Positions 1 to 7,861 of a stretch of DNA of 64,000 nt are shown one piece after another. Position numbers and translations under genes: made by a program. The stretch is from Pseudomonas pseudonitroreducens (lineage in GTDB: Bacteria > Pseudomonadota > Gammaproteobacteria > Pseudomonadales > Pseudomonadaceae): NCBI RefSeq assembly GCF_021603645.1, contig NZ_BQHJ01000001.1, positions 620,001 to 684,000 on the forward strand. Direction: 5' to 3'. The number at the start of each line of letters is the position of its first letter. Positions within the stretch are counted from its first letter, which is position 1. Under the pieces are notes generated by a model. It made no database searches. It was not told where the DNA came from and was given only the letters and a program-made list of their open reading frames with translations.

Positions 1-303
1 CGGTCGGCGCTGGCCAGGGGAACGTTGGCGTTGTCGATGATCTCGGCGCGGATCACCGCGGGTGAGCGCAGCAGGCCCACCACCAGTTCCTGGGCCAGTT
101 CGGCGTCGATGTTGTAGGCGATGCGTGCGGCGGGGTTGTGGCTGACGTCCAGCAGGGCGCGCACTTCGCGGTTGATGGAGGCGTCCTGGCTGGCATAATC
201 GACGCCTACCTGGATGAGGCTCAGCAAGGTGCCCAGGATGAACGCCACCAGCACCGTCAGGCTGGCCTGCTTGAACGAGAGGCGATGTGTGAGCGCAATA
301 TCC
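1..303 (-). CDS. N-terminal part of a membrane-anchored sensor-like protein (cut by window edge)
   Basis: Reading from an ATG at 303 towards the window start, the frame stays open for 101 residues. A short cytoplasmic tail is followed by one clear membrane segment (about residues 15-33). An extracytoplasmic-looking region then begins, with a conserved-looking stretch around RIAYNIDAELAQELV (61-75). This start resembles Pseudomonas sensor proteins whose C-termini carry GGDEF/EAL or kinase domains, but no output domain lies in the window, so the class is an inference. The start is the first ATG after the divergent DUF815 gene region. The next gene reads away from it. Confidence 0.5.
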
Positions 304-431
304 ATGGTTGCGGAGCGTCGCCTCGCAGAAGCTTTCCTGCGGCGTAGCATAGCCCATCAGAACCGTCTGTCGGGATAGGCCGAAGACGAAGAAATTGCCG
401 GTTCTTGAGCCGAAGAGCCGCGCCGAAGAAT

Positions 432-1340
432 ATGGAGACCCGCGTGGATTCCCGCCTGAACGACTTTCTCGCCCGCGCCGAAGCGCTGATGGCGCGCCTG
501 GAGCCTTTGCTGCCCGCTGTGCGCGAAACGCTGGACTGGCAGCACAGCCTGGCGGCGCGCTGGCATCGCGACGGCCGCAGCGGCTACCTGCAACCGCTGA
601 AGGTCAGCCTCGACCTGCGCCTGGATGACCTGTTGGGGGTCGACAAGCAGCGCGAACAGCTGACGCGCAATACCCGCCAGTTCGTGGCTGGCCAGCCGGC
701 CAACCATGCGTTGCTGTGGGGTGCCCGCGGCACTGGTAAATCTTCGCTGGTGCGCGCGTTGCTGGCGGAGCTGGCCGGCGAAGGGTTGCGCCTGATCGAA
801 ATCGAGCGCGACCACCTGGCCGATCTGCCGCGTGTGGTCGAGCAGATCCAGGGGCTGCCGCAGCGCTTCGTGCTGTTCTGTGACGACCTGTCGTTCGACG
901 CCGGCGAGGGCGATTTCCGCGTCCTCAAGAGCGTGCTCGATGGTTCGCTGGAACAAGCCCCGGACAACGTGCTGCTTTATGCCACCTCCAATCGTCGTCA
1001 CCTGGTCTCGGAAAAACAGAGCGACAACGAGAACTGGAAGATGGTCGACGGCGAGTTGCACCCCAATGAAGCCGTCGAGGACAAGATCGCCCTGTCCGAC
1101 CGTTTCGGCCTGTGGCTGTCCTTCTATCCCTTCACCCAGGAGCACTTCCTCAGCGTGGTGCGCCACTGGGTCGAGGTGCTCGCGCAGAAGTCCGGGCTCG
1201 CTGCCTGGACCTGGGACGAGGCCCTGGAGAAGGAAGCCATCCGCTGGGCGCTCGGGCGCGGCAACCGTAATGGCCGCTGTGCCTATCAATTCGCCCGCTA
1301 CTGGGTGGGCAGACAATTGCTGGAAGGAGAGACCCCATGA
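432..1340 (+). CDS. DUF815 family AAA-type ATP-binding protein
   Basis: A 302-residue P-loop ATPase. The Walker A motif GARGTGKSS is at 97-105. A Walker B-like strand RFVLFCDDLSF is at about 145-155, and a sensor-like TSNRRHLV follows. Length and motif order fit DUF815, a AAA-like family of unknown cellular role. An in-frame TTG at 405 would add nine residues. The ATG at 432 is preferred, but neither has a strong Shine-Dalgarno. The stop overlaps the next ATG by four bases (ATGA), so the sulfoxide reductase gene is probably translationally coupled. No substrate can be deduced. Confidence 0.85.
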   Translation: METRVDSRLNDFLARAEALMARLEPLLPAVRETLDWQHSLAARWHRDGRSGYLQPLKVSLDLRLDDLLGVDKQREQLTRNTRQFVAGQPANHALLWGARGTGKSSLVRALLAELAGEGLRLIEIERDHLADLPRVVEQIQGLPQRFVLFCDDLSFDAGEGDFRVLKSVLDGSLEQAPDNVLLYATSNRRHLVSEKQSDNENWKMVDGELHPNEAVEDKIALSDRFGLWLSFYPFTQEHFLSVVRHWVEVLAQKSGLAAWTWDEALEKEAIRWALGRGNRNGRCAYQFARYWVGRQLLEGETP

Positions 1341-1819
1341 TCGATCTGCAACAGGCCGGCGCCGGCCTTGGCGGCTACGCGCTGCTGGCCGCCCAGGCAG
1401 AGTCGCTGTTCGCCGATGAGCGCGATTTCATTGCCAACGCTGCGCAGTTTTCCGCGTTCCTGTTCAACGAGCTGGCGGATCTGAACTGGGCCGGCTTCTA
1501 TCTGAATCGCAACGAGGAGCTGGTGCTCGGCCCGTTCCAGGGCAAGGTCGCCTGCGTGCGCATTCCCTTCAGCAAGGGCGTGTGCGGCGCTGCGGCGCGT
1601 ACTCGGGAAACCCAGCGTGTCGAAGATGTGCACGCATTCCCCGGCCACATCGCCTGTGACAGCGCTTCCAACAGCGAACTGGTCGTACCGCTGGTGAAGG
1701 ACGGTCGCCTGATCGGCGTGTTGGACCTGGACAGCCCGAAGGTCGGTCGCTTCAGTGAAGAAGATCAGGCCGGCATCGAACGCCTGGTGGAGATTTTCCT
1801 GCGCCTCTCCGACTGCTGA
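1337..1819 (+). CDS. msrC: Free methionine-(R)-sulfoxide reductase (GAF domain)
   Basis: A 160-residue single GAF-domain protein of the YebR/fRMsr family, which reduces free L-methionine-(R)-sulfoxide in the cytoplasm. The three cysteines characteristic of the family are visible: Cys73 (VACVRIPF), Cys83 (GVCGAAA) and Cys107 (HIACDSAS). The last two segments also hold the active-site loop and the NSELVVPL strand. Length is normal. Its ATG overlaps the stop of the DUF815 ATPase by four bases, so the two are co-transcribed. The transcript ends at the hairpin at 1831-1861. Confidence 0.93.
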   Translation: MIDLQQAGAGLGGYALLAAQAESLFADERDFIANAAQFSAFLFNELADLNWAGFYLNRNEELVLGPFQGKVACVRIPFSKGVCGAAARTRETQRVEDVHAFPGHIACDSASNSELVVPLVKDGRLIGVLDLDSPKVGRFSEEDQAGIERLVEIFLRLSDC

Positions 1820-1830
1820 TCCGCGCCCAT

Positions 1831-1861
1831 GAAAAAGCCCCGCCTAGGCGGGGCTTTTTCG
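1831..1861. terminator. Bidirectional Rho-independent terminator
   Basis: The perfect stem AAAAAGCCCCGCC / GGCGGGGCTTTTT has a two-base loop. A-tracts and T-tracts flank both sides, so it can serve the sulfoxide reductase gene (+) and the converging GST gene (-). Confidence 0.9.
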
Positions 1862-1875
1862 TTCCTGCGGGAAGA

Positions 1876-2538
1876 TCAGCGCTTGGCCATGATCTTGGCG
1901 ATGATCTGCAGCTCGCCCTGGACGATCTCGGCGAGGGCAGGGCGGGCCAGCGTGCGCTCGAAGTGCGCGGCCAGCCTGGGCCAGCGCTGGGAGTCCAATT
2001 CTTCCTCGCCGTGGCGCAGGTTCACCAGTTGGCAGGCGATGGCGATGTCGGCGAGGCTGAAGCGGTCGTCGACGAACCATTGCTGCTGTCCCAGGCACTT
2101 CTCCAGGTAGTCGAAGTGCTCGGGGAGCTTCTCCTGCATGGCGCCTTTTACTGCCATTTCGTCGCAGACCTTGCCCATCAGCGGTTTGAGCAGGCGATTG
2201 CGGAACACGGTGAAGGTGGTCAGCGGCGCTAACTCGTAGTCGGCGTACTTTTCCAGCCAGTTGATCCGCGCGCGGGCCTGGGCGTCCTTGCCACACAGCG
2301 GGGCACGCTGCGGGTCGCGGTCTTCCAGGTAGTGGCAGATGACGCTGGAGTCGGCGAGGGTGAAGTCGCCGTCACGGATCGCCGGCACGCGGCGCAGCGG
2401 GTTGAGTTCGCGGTACCAGTCCGGCTGGTTGAACGGATTGACGTTCTCCAGTTGGTAGTCGAAGCCTTTCTCGGCCGCGAACAGGCGGACTTTGCGAACG
2501 AAGGGGGACAGCGGGGCGCCGAAGACGACGAGGCTCAT
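1876..2538 (-). CDS. Glutathione S-transferase family protein
   Basis: A 220-residue two-domain GST. The thioredoxin-like N-domain carries the catalytic-position motif SPFVRK (Ser11 onward) and the cis-Pro/SNAIL-type region VPAIRDGDFTLADSSVICHYLE (split here only by wording; about residues 53-74). An all-helical C-domain follows, with the DRFSLADIAIACQL helix. AGGAGCC sits eight bases before the ATG. The position resembles that of PAO1 PA2821, from memory. The substrate is unknown; the family conjugates glutathione to electrophiles or reduces peroxides. It converges on msrC through the shared terminator. Confidence 0.88.
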   Translation of the reverse strand: MSLVVFGAPLSPFVRKVRLFAAEKGFDYQLENVNPFNQPDWYRELNPLRRVPAIRDGDFTLADSSVICHYLEDRDPQRAPLCGKDAQARARINWLEKYADYELAPLTTFTVFRNRLLKPLMGKVCDEMAVKGAMQEKLPEHFDYLEKCLGQQQWFVDDRFSLADIAIACQLVNLRHGEEELDSQRWPRLAAHFERTLARPALAEIVQGELQIIAKIMAKR

Positions 2539-2577
2539 GCAAGGCTCCTGGGGCGAAGGTGGCCGGGGTGATGTCGA

Positions 2578-3348
2578 TCAGTCGTAAAGGTTCTTCTTCT
2601 TCCAGATATCGTCTTCATCCAGCGCCTTGAGGCCGTCGCCCAGTTCGCTCTGCTCATCCACGGCGGGCTGGGAGGTTTCCAGTACCAGGGCGTTGGCGTG
2701 GGCCAGCTGGGTTTCCATCTGCTTGAGCTGCGCCTGGTAGCGGCCGATTTCCGGTTGCTTCTGCAGGTACTGTGCGCCGCGCTCGAAAGCCAGGCGTGCC
2801 TGCCGCGGCTGGCCCTGCTGGAGCGCCTGCTGGCCGAGATTGCCGAAGAACTCTATATGGAGGAGGGTGAGCAGGTGGCGGATTTCCTTGACCCATTTCT
2901 GCGCTTCCACCCGCGGCAGCATGTTGTCCTGGGCGCAGCGGGTGAGCTGGGCGTGCAGCGCTTCGAAGAGGAAGCGCACGTCCTTGGCCTTGGCTTCGGT
3001 GAGGATCGGCTGCGGTGCATTCCTGACCGGAATGGACTCGCCCTTGGCCACCAGGCTGCGCAACTCTTCCAGACGCTGCTTGAGTGCGGCGTTGTGTTTG
3101 TCGACGGCCAGCAGGCGTTCGCTGAGGTTCAGCTCGAAGTTGCTGAGCAGCAGCTTGAGTGCCGGCGACATGAACTGGCCGGGCAGGGACTCGGAAACAT
3201 CGCCGCAGCGCCGGCAGCGGTCTGACAGATCGGCCTTCAGGCGCGCCTGCTCCAGCTTGCGGTTTTCCACCAGATAGTTGATGTAGCCGATGGCGACCAG
3301 CAGGGCGATACCGACGAGAACCAGGACCGTAATGACGATTGGCGACAC
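2578..3348 (-). CDS. Single-pass membrane-anchored hypothetical protein with a CxxC pair
   Basis: A 256-residue protein that begins at GTG with GGAG nine bases upstream. One N-terminal membrane helix (about 5-24) is followed by a cytoplasmic region with CRRC (about 45-48), which could bind metal or form a disulfide. The rest is a long, mostly helical, Gln/Leu/Arg-rich segment resembling a TPR- or coiled-coil-like scaffold. I do not recognise a named family. It lies just upstream of the GST on the same strand (39-base gap), so the two may be co-transcribed. Its position parallels PAO1 PA2820, from memory. Confidence 0.75.
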   Translation of the reverse strand: MSPIVITVLVLVGIALLVAIGYINYLVENRKLEQARLKADLSDRCRRCGDVSESLPGQFMSPALKLLLSNFELNLSERLLAVDKHNAALKQRLEELRSLVAKGESIPVRNAPQPILTEAKAKDVRFLFEALHAQLTRCAQDNMLPRVEAQKWVKEIRHLLTLLHIEFFGNLGQQALQQGQPRQARLAFERGAQYLQKQPEIGRYQAQLKQMETQLAHANALVLETSQPAVDEQSELGDGLKALDEDDIWKKKNLYD

Positions 3349-3461
3349 CGTGGAGTGCTCCGGATGTTTTCCGCGAGTGTAATGTCTTAGTGATACTGCT
3401 GATAGCGGCAGCTCGGTTTTTGCCCAGAAGTCTTTGATTTAAAAATAATTTCTCTGAAGGG

Positions 3462-3490
3462 TTGACGACCCTTCAAAGCCTCCCTAGAAT
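3462..3490 (+). promoter_or_regulatory. Sigma-70 promoter of the tRNA cluster
   Basis: The -35 TTGACG (3462-3467) and -10 TAGAAT (3485-3490) are separated by exactly 17 bp. A GC-rich discriminator (GCGCGCC) follows, typical of stringently controlled stable-RNA promoters. The first tRNA begins 74 bp further on. Confidence 0.85.
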
Positions 3491-3563
3491 GCGCGCCACT
3501 TCGACGCGAAACGCTGAATAAGCCGGAACGACGAAGTCGGAAAGATGTTAAGTTCCGGGCCGC

Positions 3564-3639
3564 GTCCCCTTCGTCTAGTGGCCTAGGACACCGCCCTTTC
3601 ACGGCGGTAACAGGGGTTCGAGTCCCCTAGGGGACGCCA
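3564..3639 (+). tRNA. tRNA-Glu (anticodon TTC)
   Basis: 76 nt with CCA encoded. The acceptor stem GTCCCCT pairs with AGGGGAC. The anticodon loop CTTTCAC gives TTC, and the T-loop GGTTCGAGTC is intact. Confidence 0.97.
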
Positions 3640-3641
3640 TT

Positions 3642-3717
<76 letters not shown>

Positions 3718-3802
3718 GATTCTCGATCATTGCCTCTGGCAGTGACCGAAAGATGAAATGGCGTTACCCTTCGGCGAAAGCTGAAGGTTGCAACAAGTTG
3801 CT

Positions 3803-3878
<76 letters not shown>

Positions 3879-3885
3879 AAATCGA

Positions 3886-3914
3886 AACGCCGCCCATCAG
3901 GGCGGCGTTTTCGT
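3886..3914 (+). terminator. Terminator after tRNA-Gly copy 2
   Basis: Stem AACGCCGCCC / GGGCGGCGTT with an ATCA loop, then TTCGTT. It is identical to the terminator after copy 3. Confidence 0.85.
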
Positions 3915-3952
3915 TAACCTGCGGCGAAAGCCGAGGGTTACAGCAAGTTGAT

Positions 3953-4028
<76 letters not shown>

Positions 4029-4035
4029 GAATCGA

Positions 4036-4064
4036 AACGCCGCCCATCAGGGCGGCGTTTTCGT
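4036..4064 (+). terminator. Terminator after tRNA-Gly copy 3
   Basis: The same AACGCCGCCC-ATCA-GGGCGGCGTT hairpin with a short T-tract, 150 bp downstream of its twin. Confidence 0.88.
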
Positions 4065-4374
4065 TTGTGCGGCGAAAAGTGCCATTCACCGGGCCTCATC
4101 CGGGCCGGATGCCGCGCAGCAAGCCCAGCACGCTCCCGCCATTGATTTCCCCGTCGCCGCTGATTTCCGCCCAGCGGGCGCCTGCGGGCCCATTCGCGCG
4201 CCTGCATTGGAGAAGATTCTGACGCAGCCCTGAGGGGATTCCCGTTTGTCGGGCCAGGCTGGCACCCGAGAATGCCTGCGCTCGATCGCGCCGCGATGGA
4301 GCAGGGCCCGTTCGCCTCGCCTGTCGGTGAGGTGGCCGGGGATTGCTGGTCGTTCCGGTGAGGTGGTGACGCGG

Positions 4375-5055
4375 ATGGTGGAGTGGCTGGATCGCCGTGA
4401 GCATCTGCCGGGTGCCGGCAACGTGAACGTCCTGTCGGTGTTCGACTTCGACGGGACCCTGACGCGGCACGACAGCTTTCTGCCGTTCCTGTGGTTCGCC
4501 TTCGGCACGCTCGGATTCCTCCGTCGCCTGCCGGCCATGGTCCTGCCGGGCCTGGCTTTCCTTTGTCGGCGAATCAGCCGCGATGAGCTCAAGGCCTGTC
4601 TGATCCGGGTTTTTCTGCGGGGCATCGAGGCGAAATGGCTGTCGGCCCGCGCGCAGGCCTATTGCCAGTTCATCTGGGGCTATCTGTTGCGCCCCGGCGG
4701 TTTGCGCGGTGTCGCCGCAGAGTTGGATTCCGGCGCCGCAGTGACCCTCTGCTCGGCTTCGCCGGCGCTGGTGCTGCTTCCCTTTGCAGAGCGCCTGGGC
4801 GTGGGGTTGATCGGCACCGAGCTGGAAGTCGTCGATGGCCGGCTGACCGGCCGCATCCTCGGCGGCAACTGCCGGGCCGAGAACAAGGTGCTGCGCCTGC
4901 AGGCCAAGTACGGCCCCTTGAGCGCCTACCGGCTGCGCGCCTGGGGCGATACCCAGGGCGACCATGCCCTGCTGCGCGCCGCACAGGACCCGCATTGGCG
5001 GGTCTTCCATCCCCGTTGGCGACGCACCTCCGGCCCGAGCCGTCCGTCCGCCTGA
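4375..5055 (+). CDS. HAD-superfamily IB phosphatase (SerB-like)
   Basis: The core begins with the HAD motif I FDFDGTLTRHDSF (nucleophile Asp, then acid/base Asp). Motif II follows (LCSASPALVLLPFAERLG), then a conserved Lys in RAENKVLRLQ and motif III/IV AWGDTQGDHALL. This is the layout of the SerB-like subfamily IB, which dephosphorylates small metabolites; the substrate is unknown. The start is uncertain. ATG 4375 has GAGG upstream and gives 226 residues. GTG 4423, immediately before the motif-I strand, would give 210. An upstream extension to 4246 looks non-coding. terC follows after 33 bp. Confidence 0.82.
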   Translation: MVEWLDRREHLPGAGNVNVLSVFDFDGTLTRHDSFLPFLWFAFGTLGFLRRLPAMVLPGLAFLCRRISRDELKACLIRVFLRGIEAKWLSARAQAYCQFIWGYLLRPGGLRGVAAELDSGAAVTLCSASPALVLLPFAERLGVGLIGTELEVVDGRLTGRILGGNCRAENKVLRLQAKYGPLSAYRLRAWGDTQGDHALLRAAQDPHWRVFHPRWRRTSGPSRPSA

Positions 5056-5088
5056 CCTGATCGACATTCCTTTTCGAGTACTGCAATC

Positions 5089-6123
5089 GTGGAACAGACA
5101 CACATAGGCTTTCCCCCGCTGACAATGGCGGTTTTCGTCGGGCTGGCCCTGGCCGCCCTGTTGCTGGACATGGTGACTCATCGGGACAACAAGCCCATTT
5201 CCCTGACCGGTGCAGTGGCCTGGTCGATCTTCTGGGTCGCGATTTCCCTGGGCTTCGCCGGCTTCCTCTACATCCAGCACGGCGCCCAGGTGGCCAGCCT
5301 GTTCCTGACAGGCTATGCGCTGGAGAAGGTCCTGAGCGTCGACAACCTGTTCGTCTTCATCGCCATCTTTGCCTGGTTCAAGATGCCGGATGGCCTGCGC
5401 CACCGGGTGCTCTACTGGGGCATCATCGGAGCTGTCGTGTTCCGCGCCATCTTCGTGGCCATCGGCACCGGCCTGCTGGCTTTCGGCCCGTGGGTGGAAA
5501 TCCTCTTCGGCCTGATCGTCGCCTGGACCGGCGTGATGATGCTCAAGGGCGGTGGCGATGATGACGAAGAGGAAGACTATTCCCGGCACCTGGCCTACCG
5601 CTTCGCCAGCAAGCTGTTTCCGGTCTGGCCGAAGCTGCTCGGTGGGCGCTTCTTCGTAGCGCGCCAACAGGTGGAAGCAGAGGCGCGCAAGCCAGAGAAC
5701 CGGGGCATCGGCCTGGCCGCCAAGGGCGCCATCTTCGCTACGCCGTTGTTCCTCTGCCTGGTGGTAGTCGAGGTCTCGGACGTGCTGTTCGCCTTCGATT
5801 CGGTGCCGGCGGTGATTGCCGTCAGTCGCGAGCCGCTGATCGTCTACTCCGCCATGCTGTTCGCCATCCTTGGCCTGCGTACGCTGTATTTCGTTCTCGA
5901 AGCGCTCAAGCGCTACCTGGTTCACCTGGAAAAATCGGTCGTGGTGTTGCTGTTCTTCATCGCCGCCAAACTGGGGCTGAATGCCACGGACCAGTTGTTC
6001 CACCATGGTTACAGCATCGATGCCAACACCAGCCTGATCGTGGTGCTGGTGGTGCTGGCGCTGGGCATATTGGCCAGTCTGTTGTTCCCGGCTCGGGAAG
6101 AGGTCGAAACCGGCGAAAGTTGA
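5089..6123 (+). CDS. TerC/Alx family membrane protein
   Basis: A 344-residue polytopic inner-membrane protein with about eight to nine helices. It carries the two TerC signature acidic stretches: YALEKVLSVDNLFVF (76-90) and VVEVSDVLFAFDSVPAV. A charged cytoplasmic loop DDDEEEDYSRH lies between them. Alx/TerC proteins are linked to manganese export and to metallating secreted proteins. The start is GTG; the Shine-Dalgarno is weak. An internal ATG at MAVFVGL would shorten the protein by 12. Only 33 bp separate it from the HAD gene, leaving no room for the manganese riboswitch that often precedes such genes. A strong terminator follows. Confidence 0.9.
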   Translation: MEQTHIGFPPLTMAVFVGLALAALLLDMVTHRDNKPISLTGAVAWSIFWVAISLGFAGFLYIQHGAQVASLFLTGYALEKVLSVDNLFVFIAIFAWFKMPDGLRHRVLYWGIIGAVVFRAIFVAIGTGLLAFGPWVEILFGLIVAWTGVMMLKGGGDDDEEEDYSRHLAYRFASKLFPVWPKLLGGRFFVARQQVEAEARKPENRGIGLAAKGAIFATPLFLCLVVVEVSDVLFAFDSVPAVIAVSREPLIVYSAMLFAILGLRTLYFVLEALKRYLVHLEKSVVVLLFFIAAKLGLNATDQLFHHGYSIDANTSLIVVLVVLALGILASLLFPAREEVETGES

Positions 6124-6137
6124 CTCGACAGCCCCAT

Positions 6138-6167
6138 GAAAAAGCCCGCGAATCGCGGGCTTTTTTG
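6138..6167. terminator. Terminator between terC and the DUF3592 gene
   Basis: AAAAAGCCCGCG-AAT-CGCGGGCTTTTTT, with A-tract and T-tract on the two sides, so it works for both converging genes. Confidence 0.92.
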
Positions 6168-6177
6168 TCTGTCCGGC

Positions 6178-6699
6178 TCAGGCCGCTGCCGGCTCCTCGC
6201 GGGGCACGAACAGCCGTCGGGTCGCCAGCAGGTGGATGACGAAGCCGATCAACGCCGCTCCCAGCACGCCAACGCCCAGGCGGGTGAACAGGCCGCCGGT
6301 TTCGGACAGCCCCTGCAGTCGTTCGAGGCGGTCGAAGTGCGCCGGGTTGGCGTTGGAGTAGGCGATCTGCAGCACGGTACCTTCGGGGTAGTTGTCGGCA
6401 TTGCTGCCGGCGACGTCGAAACGGCCGATGTAGGGCTGGCCCTTCACCTGGAACTGATAGGTGAAGTGGTACATCTCCTTGGTGCGTCCGCGGCGGCCGC
6501 GCTCTTCGGTGACTTCGTCGAGTACCAGCGGTGCGCTGACCACCGAGTGGTCGGCCAGGATGCGCTTGGCGCGCAGGTGATCACCGATCGCGGTGAAGCA
6601 CATCACCAGGACGAACCCGATGGCGAAGAGGGTGCAGATGATGCTGGAGACGCGGCGGACCTTTTCGTGGGCCCCTTGCGAGATCTTGAAGCTGAGCAT
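6178..6699 (-). CDS. DUF3592 domain-containing membrane protein
   Basis: 173 residues. An N-terminal membrane helix (about 18-38) and a second near residues 143-162 flank a beta-rich extracytoplasmic domain. That domain has the DUF3592 pattern: a TKEMYHFTYQFQVKGQPY strand pair, then PEGTVLQIAYSNANPAHF. The function of DUF3592 is unknown. AGGGAA precedes the ATG. It converges with terC and lies downstream of the PA2817-family gene on the same strand, 144 bp away. Confidence 0.8.
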   Translation of the reverse strand: MLSFKISQGAHEKVRRVSSIICTLFAIGFVLVMCFTAIGDHLRAKRILADHSVVSAPLVLDEVTEERGRRGRTKEMYHFTYQFQVKGQPYIGRFDVAGSNADNYPEGTVLQIAYSNANPAHFDRLERLQGLSETGGLFTRLGVGVLGAALIGFVIHLLATRRLFVPREEPAAA

Positions 6700-6843
6700 G
6701 ACGTTCCCTGCCTTTGTGTTGAAAAAGTAACAAAAGGCTACGGGCGGGCGTCGGGGGTGTCCTTGTCAGTTTGTCAACCGGATGGGACGGGGCGCTGGAC
6801 AGAACGTCCGTGGCGCGGCGGCAGGCACCGCGCCGGAGGGGCA

Positions 6844-7254
6844 TCAGTGCTTGGACGCGTCGTCCGGCAGGGCGAGCACCTGCTTCTCGCGGTTCCAGTC
6901 GAAGGGCTCGCCGTTTTCTTCCGCTTCGAAGCGGCGCTCGTCGAGTTGCTGGTACATCTGCAGCTCTTCGTCGGGCATGAAGTGCAGGCAGTCGCCACCG
7001 AAGAACCACAGCAGGTCGCGTGGCACCAGGTGGGCGATCTGCGGATAGCGGTGGAAGACCTGGCTGATCAGATCCTGGCCCAGGTACTGGGCGCCTTCCG
7101 GATCGCGCGGCAGTTCCACCAGCAGCTCGTCGAAGCGCTCGAGGAACAGGCCGTGGTTGTCCTCGGGAACCTGCTCGGCTTCGCCCAGGGCGCCAAGGAT
7201 CATGCGCAGGTGGTTGAGCAGGGCGATGTGGTGGTCGAGATAGGCGCTGGCCAT
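6844..7254 (-). CDS. PA2817-family hypothetical protein
   Basis: A 136-residue soluble acidic protein with no signal peptide or membrane segment. It has FLERFDELLVELP, a His/Phe-rich PQIAHLVPRDLLWFFGGDCLHFM segment and many acidic residues. I recall RefSeq using the family name PA2817 for such Pseudomonas proteins; no biochemical function is known to me. AGAGGAA precedes the ATG. Its neighbours (Gln-rich secreted protein, then acyl-CoA dehydrogenase) keep the order I remember for PA2817-PA2816-PA2815. Confidence 0.75.
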   Translation of the reverse strand: MASAYLDHHIALLNHLRMILGALGEAEQVPEDNHGLFLERFDELLVELPRDPEGAQYLGQDLISQVFHRYPQIAHLVPRDLLWFFGGDCLHFMPDEELQMYQQLDERRFEAEENGEPFDWNREKQVLALPDDASKH

Positions 7255-7325
7255 GGGATTCCTCTGGAGCTGTGTACAAACGGCCGGGGATTATATCGGG
7301 TTTCGCCGCTGCTGCAGCCGGGCGA

Positions 7326-7742
7326 TCAGCGGAGCGGACGCATCTGGATCTGCCGGCGCTGGTTATCGATCTGCTGACGCTGCTGATCGAGGAGGCGTTG
7401 CTGCTGTTGCAGCTGGTCCTGCTGCAGCTCGTTTTTCTGCCGCTGGATCATCTGGTCGCTCTGCCGGCGTTGTTCGTTCCAGCGCCGCTGGTTGTCCTGC
7501 TGGCGCTGCAGGTCCTGCTGCTGCATCTGCAGGCGCTGGTCCTCGTAGTTCAGGCGCTGGCTGTCCAGCTGGTTCTGCCGCAGCTGCTGCTGGCGCCGCA
7601 GGCTGTCCTGTTGTTGCTGGATGGGGTCGATCACCGGACTGGGCGAGGCCGCCGGGCGAGGTCGGCTGGGGTAGAGCCACGGGTCGGCCTGGGCGGCTGC
7701 GACGAAGAAGATGGCCAGCAGTGGAAGGATCAAGCGGCGCAT
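7326..7742 (-). CDS. Secreted glutamine-rich coiled-coil protein
   Basis: 138 residues from ATG 7742, chosen because GGAG lies nine bases upstream and the N-terminus becomes a clean Sec signal (LILPLLAIFFVAAAQA, cleavage before DPW). An upstream ATG would add 13 residues ahead of the signal. The mature part is dominated by Gln, Arg, Asn and Leu (QQQQ, RRQQQ, LDQQRQQ), predicted as a long helix or coiled coil. It is probably periplasmic. No family with a known role is recognised. A terminator-like hairpin separates it from the acyl-CoA dehydrogenase gene upstream. Confidence 0.72.
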   Translation of the reverse strand: MRRLILPLLAIFFVAAAQADPWLYPSRPRPAASPSPVIDPIQQQQDSLRRQQQLRQNQLDSQRLNYEDQRLQMQQQDLQRQQDNQRRWNEQRRQSDQMIQRQKNELQQDQLQQQQRLLDQQRQQIDNQRRQIQMRPLR

Positions 7743-7819
7743 GGGAGGTTTCTCCATGACGGGTATGCTGCCAGTGTGCACCCGATCGGTGTTTCCGGCA
7801 TTGCTCTGCGTCGGACAAG

Positions 7820-7843
7820 CAAAGGGCGCCCGAAGGCGCCCTC
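7820..7843 (-). terminator. Terminator of the acyl-CoA dehydrogenase gene
   Basis: Stem AGGGCGCC-CGAA-GGCGCCCT, followed on the minus strand by TTTGCTTGT. Confidence 0.65.
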
Positions 7844-7861
7844 ATGGGTGAAGCCCGCGGA

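Noticed and set aside
1-303. Assigning the first gene to the aminoglycoside-response phosphodiesterase Arr
   Set aside because: Only the N-terminal sensor part is present; no EAL domain can be seen, and position alone is insufficient.
5056-5088. Possible manganese (yybP-ykoY) riboswitch before terC
   Set aside because: Only 33 bp separate the HAD stop from the terC start, too short, and I see no core motif further upstream.
4096-6006. A 636-codon minus-strand frame across the HAD and terC genes
   Set aside because: Antisense to two genes with clear family motifs; composition is typical of GC-skewed non-coding frames.
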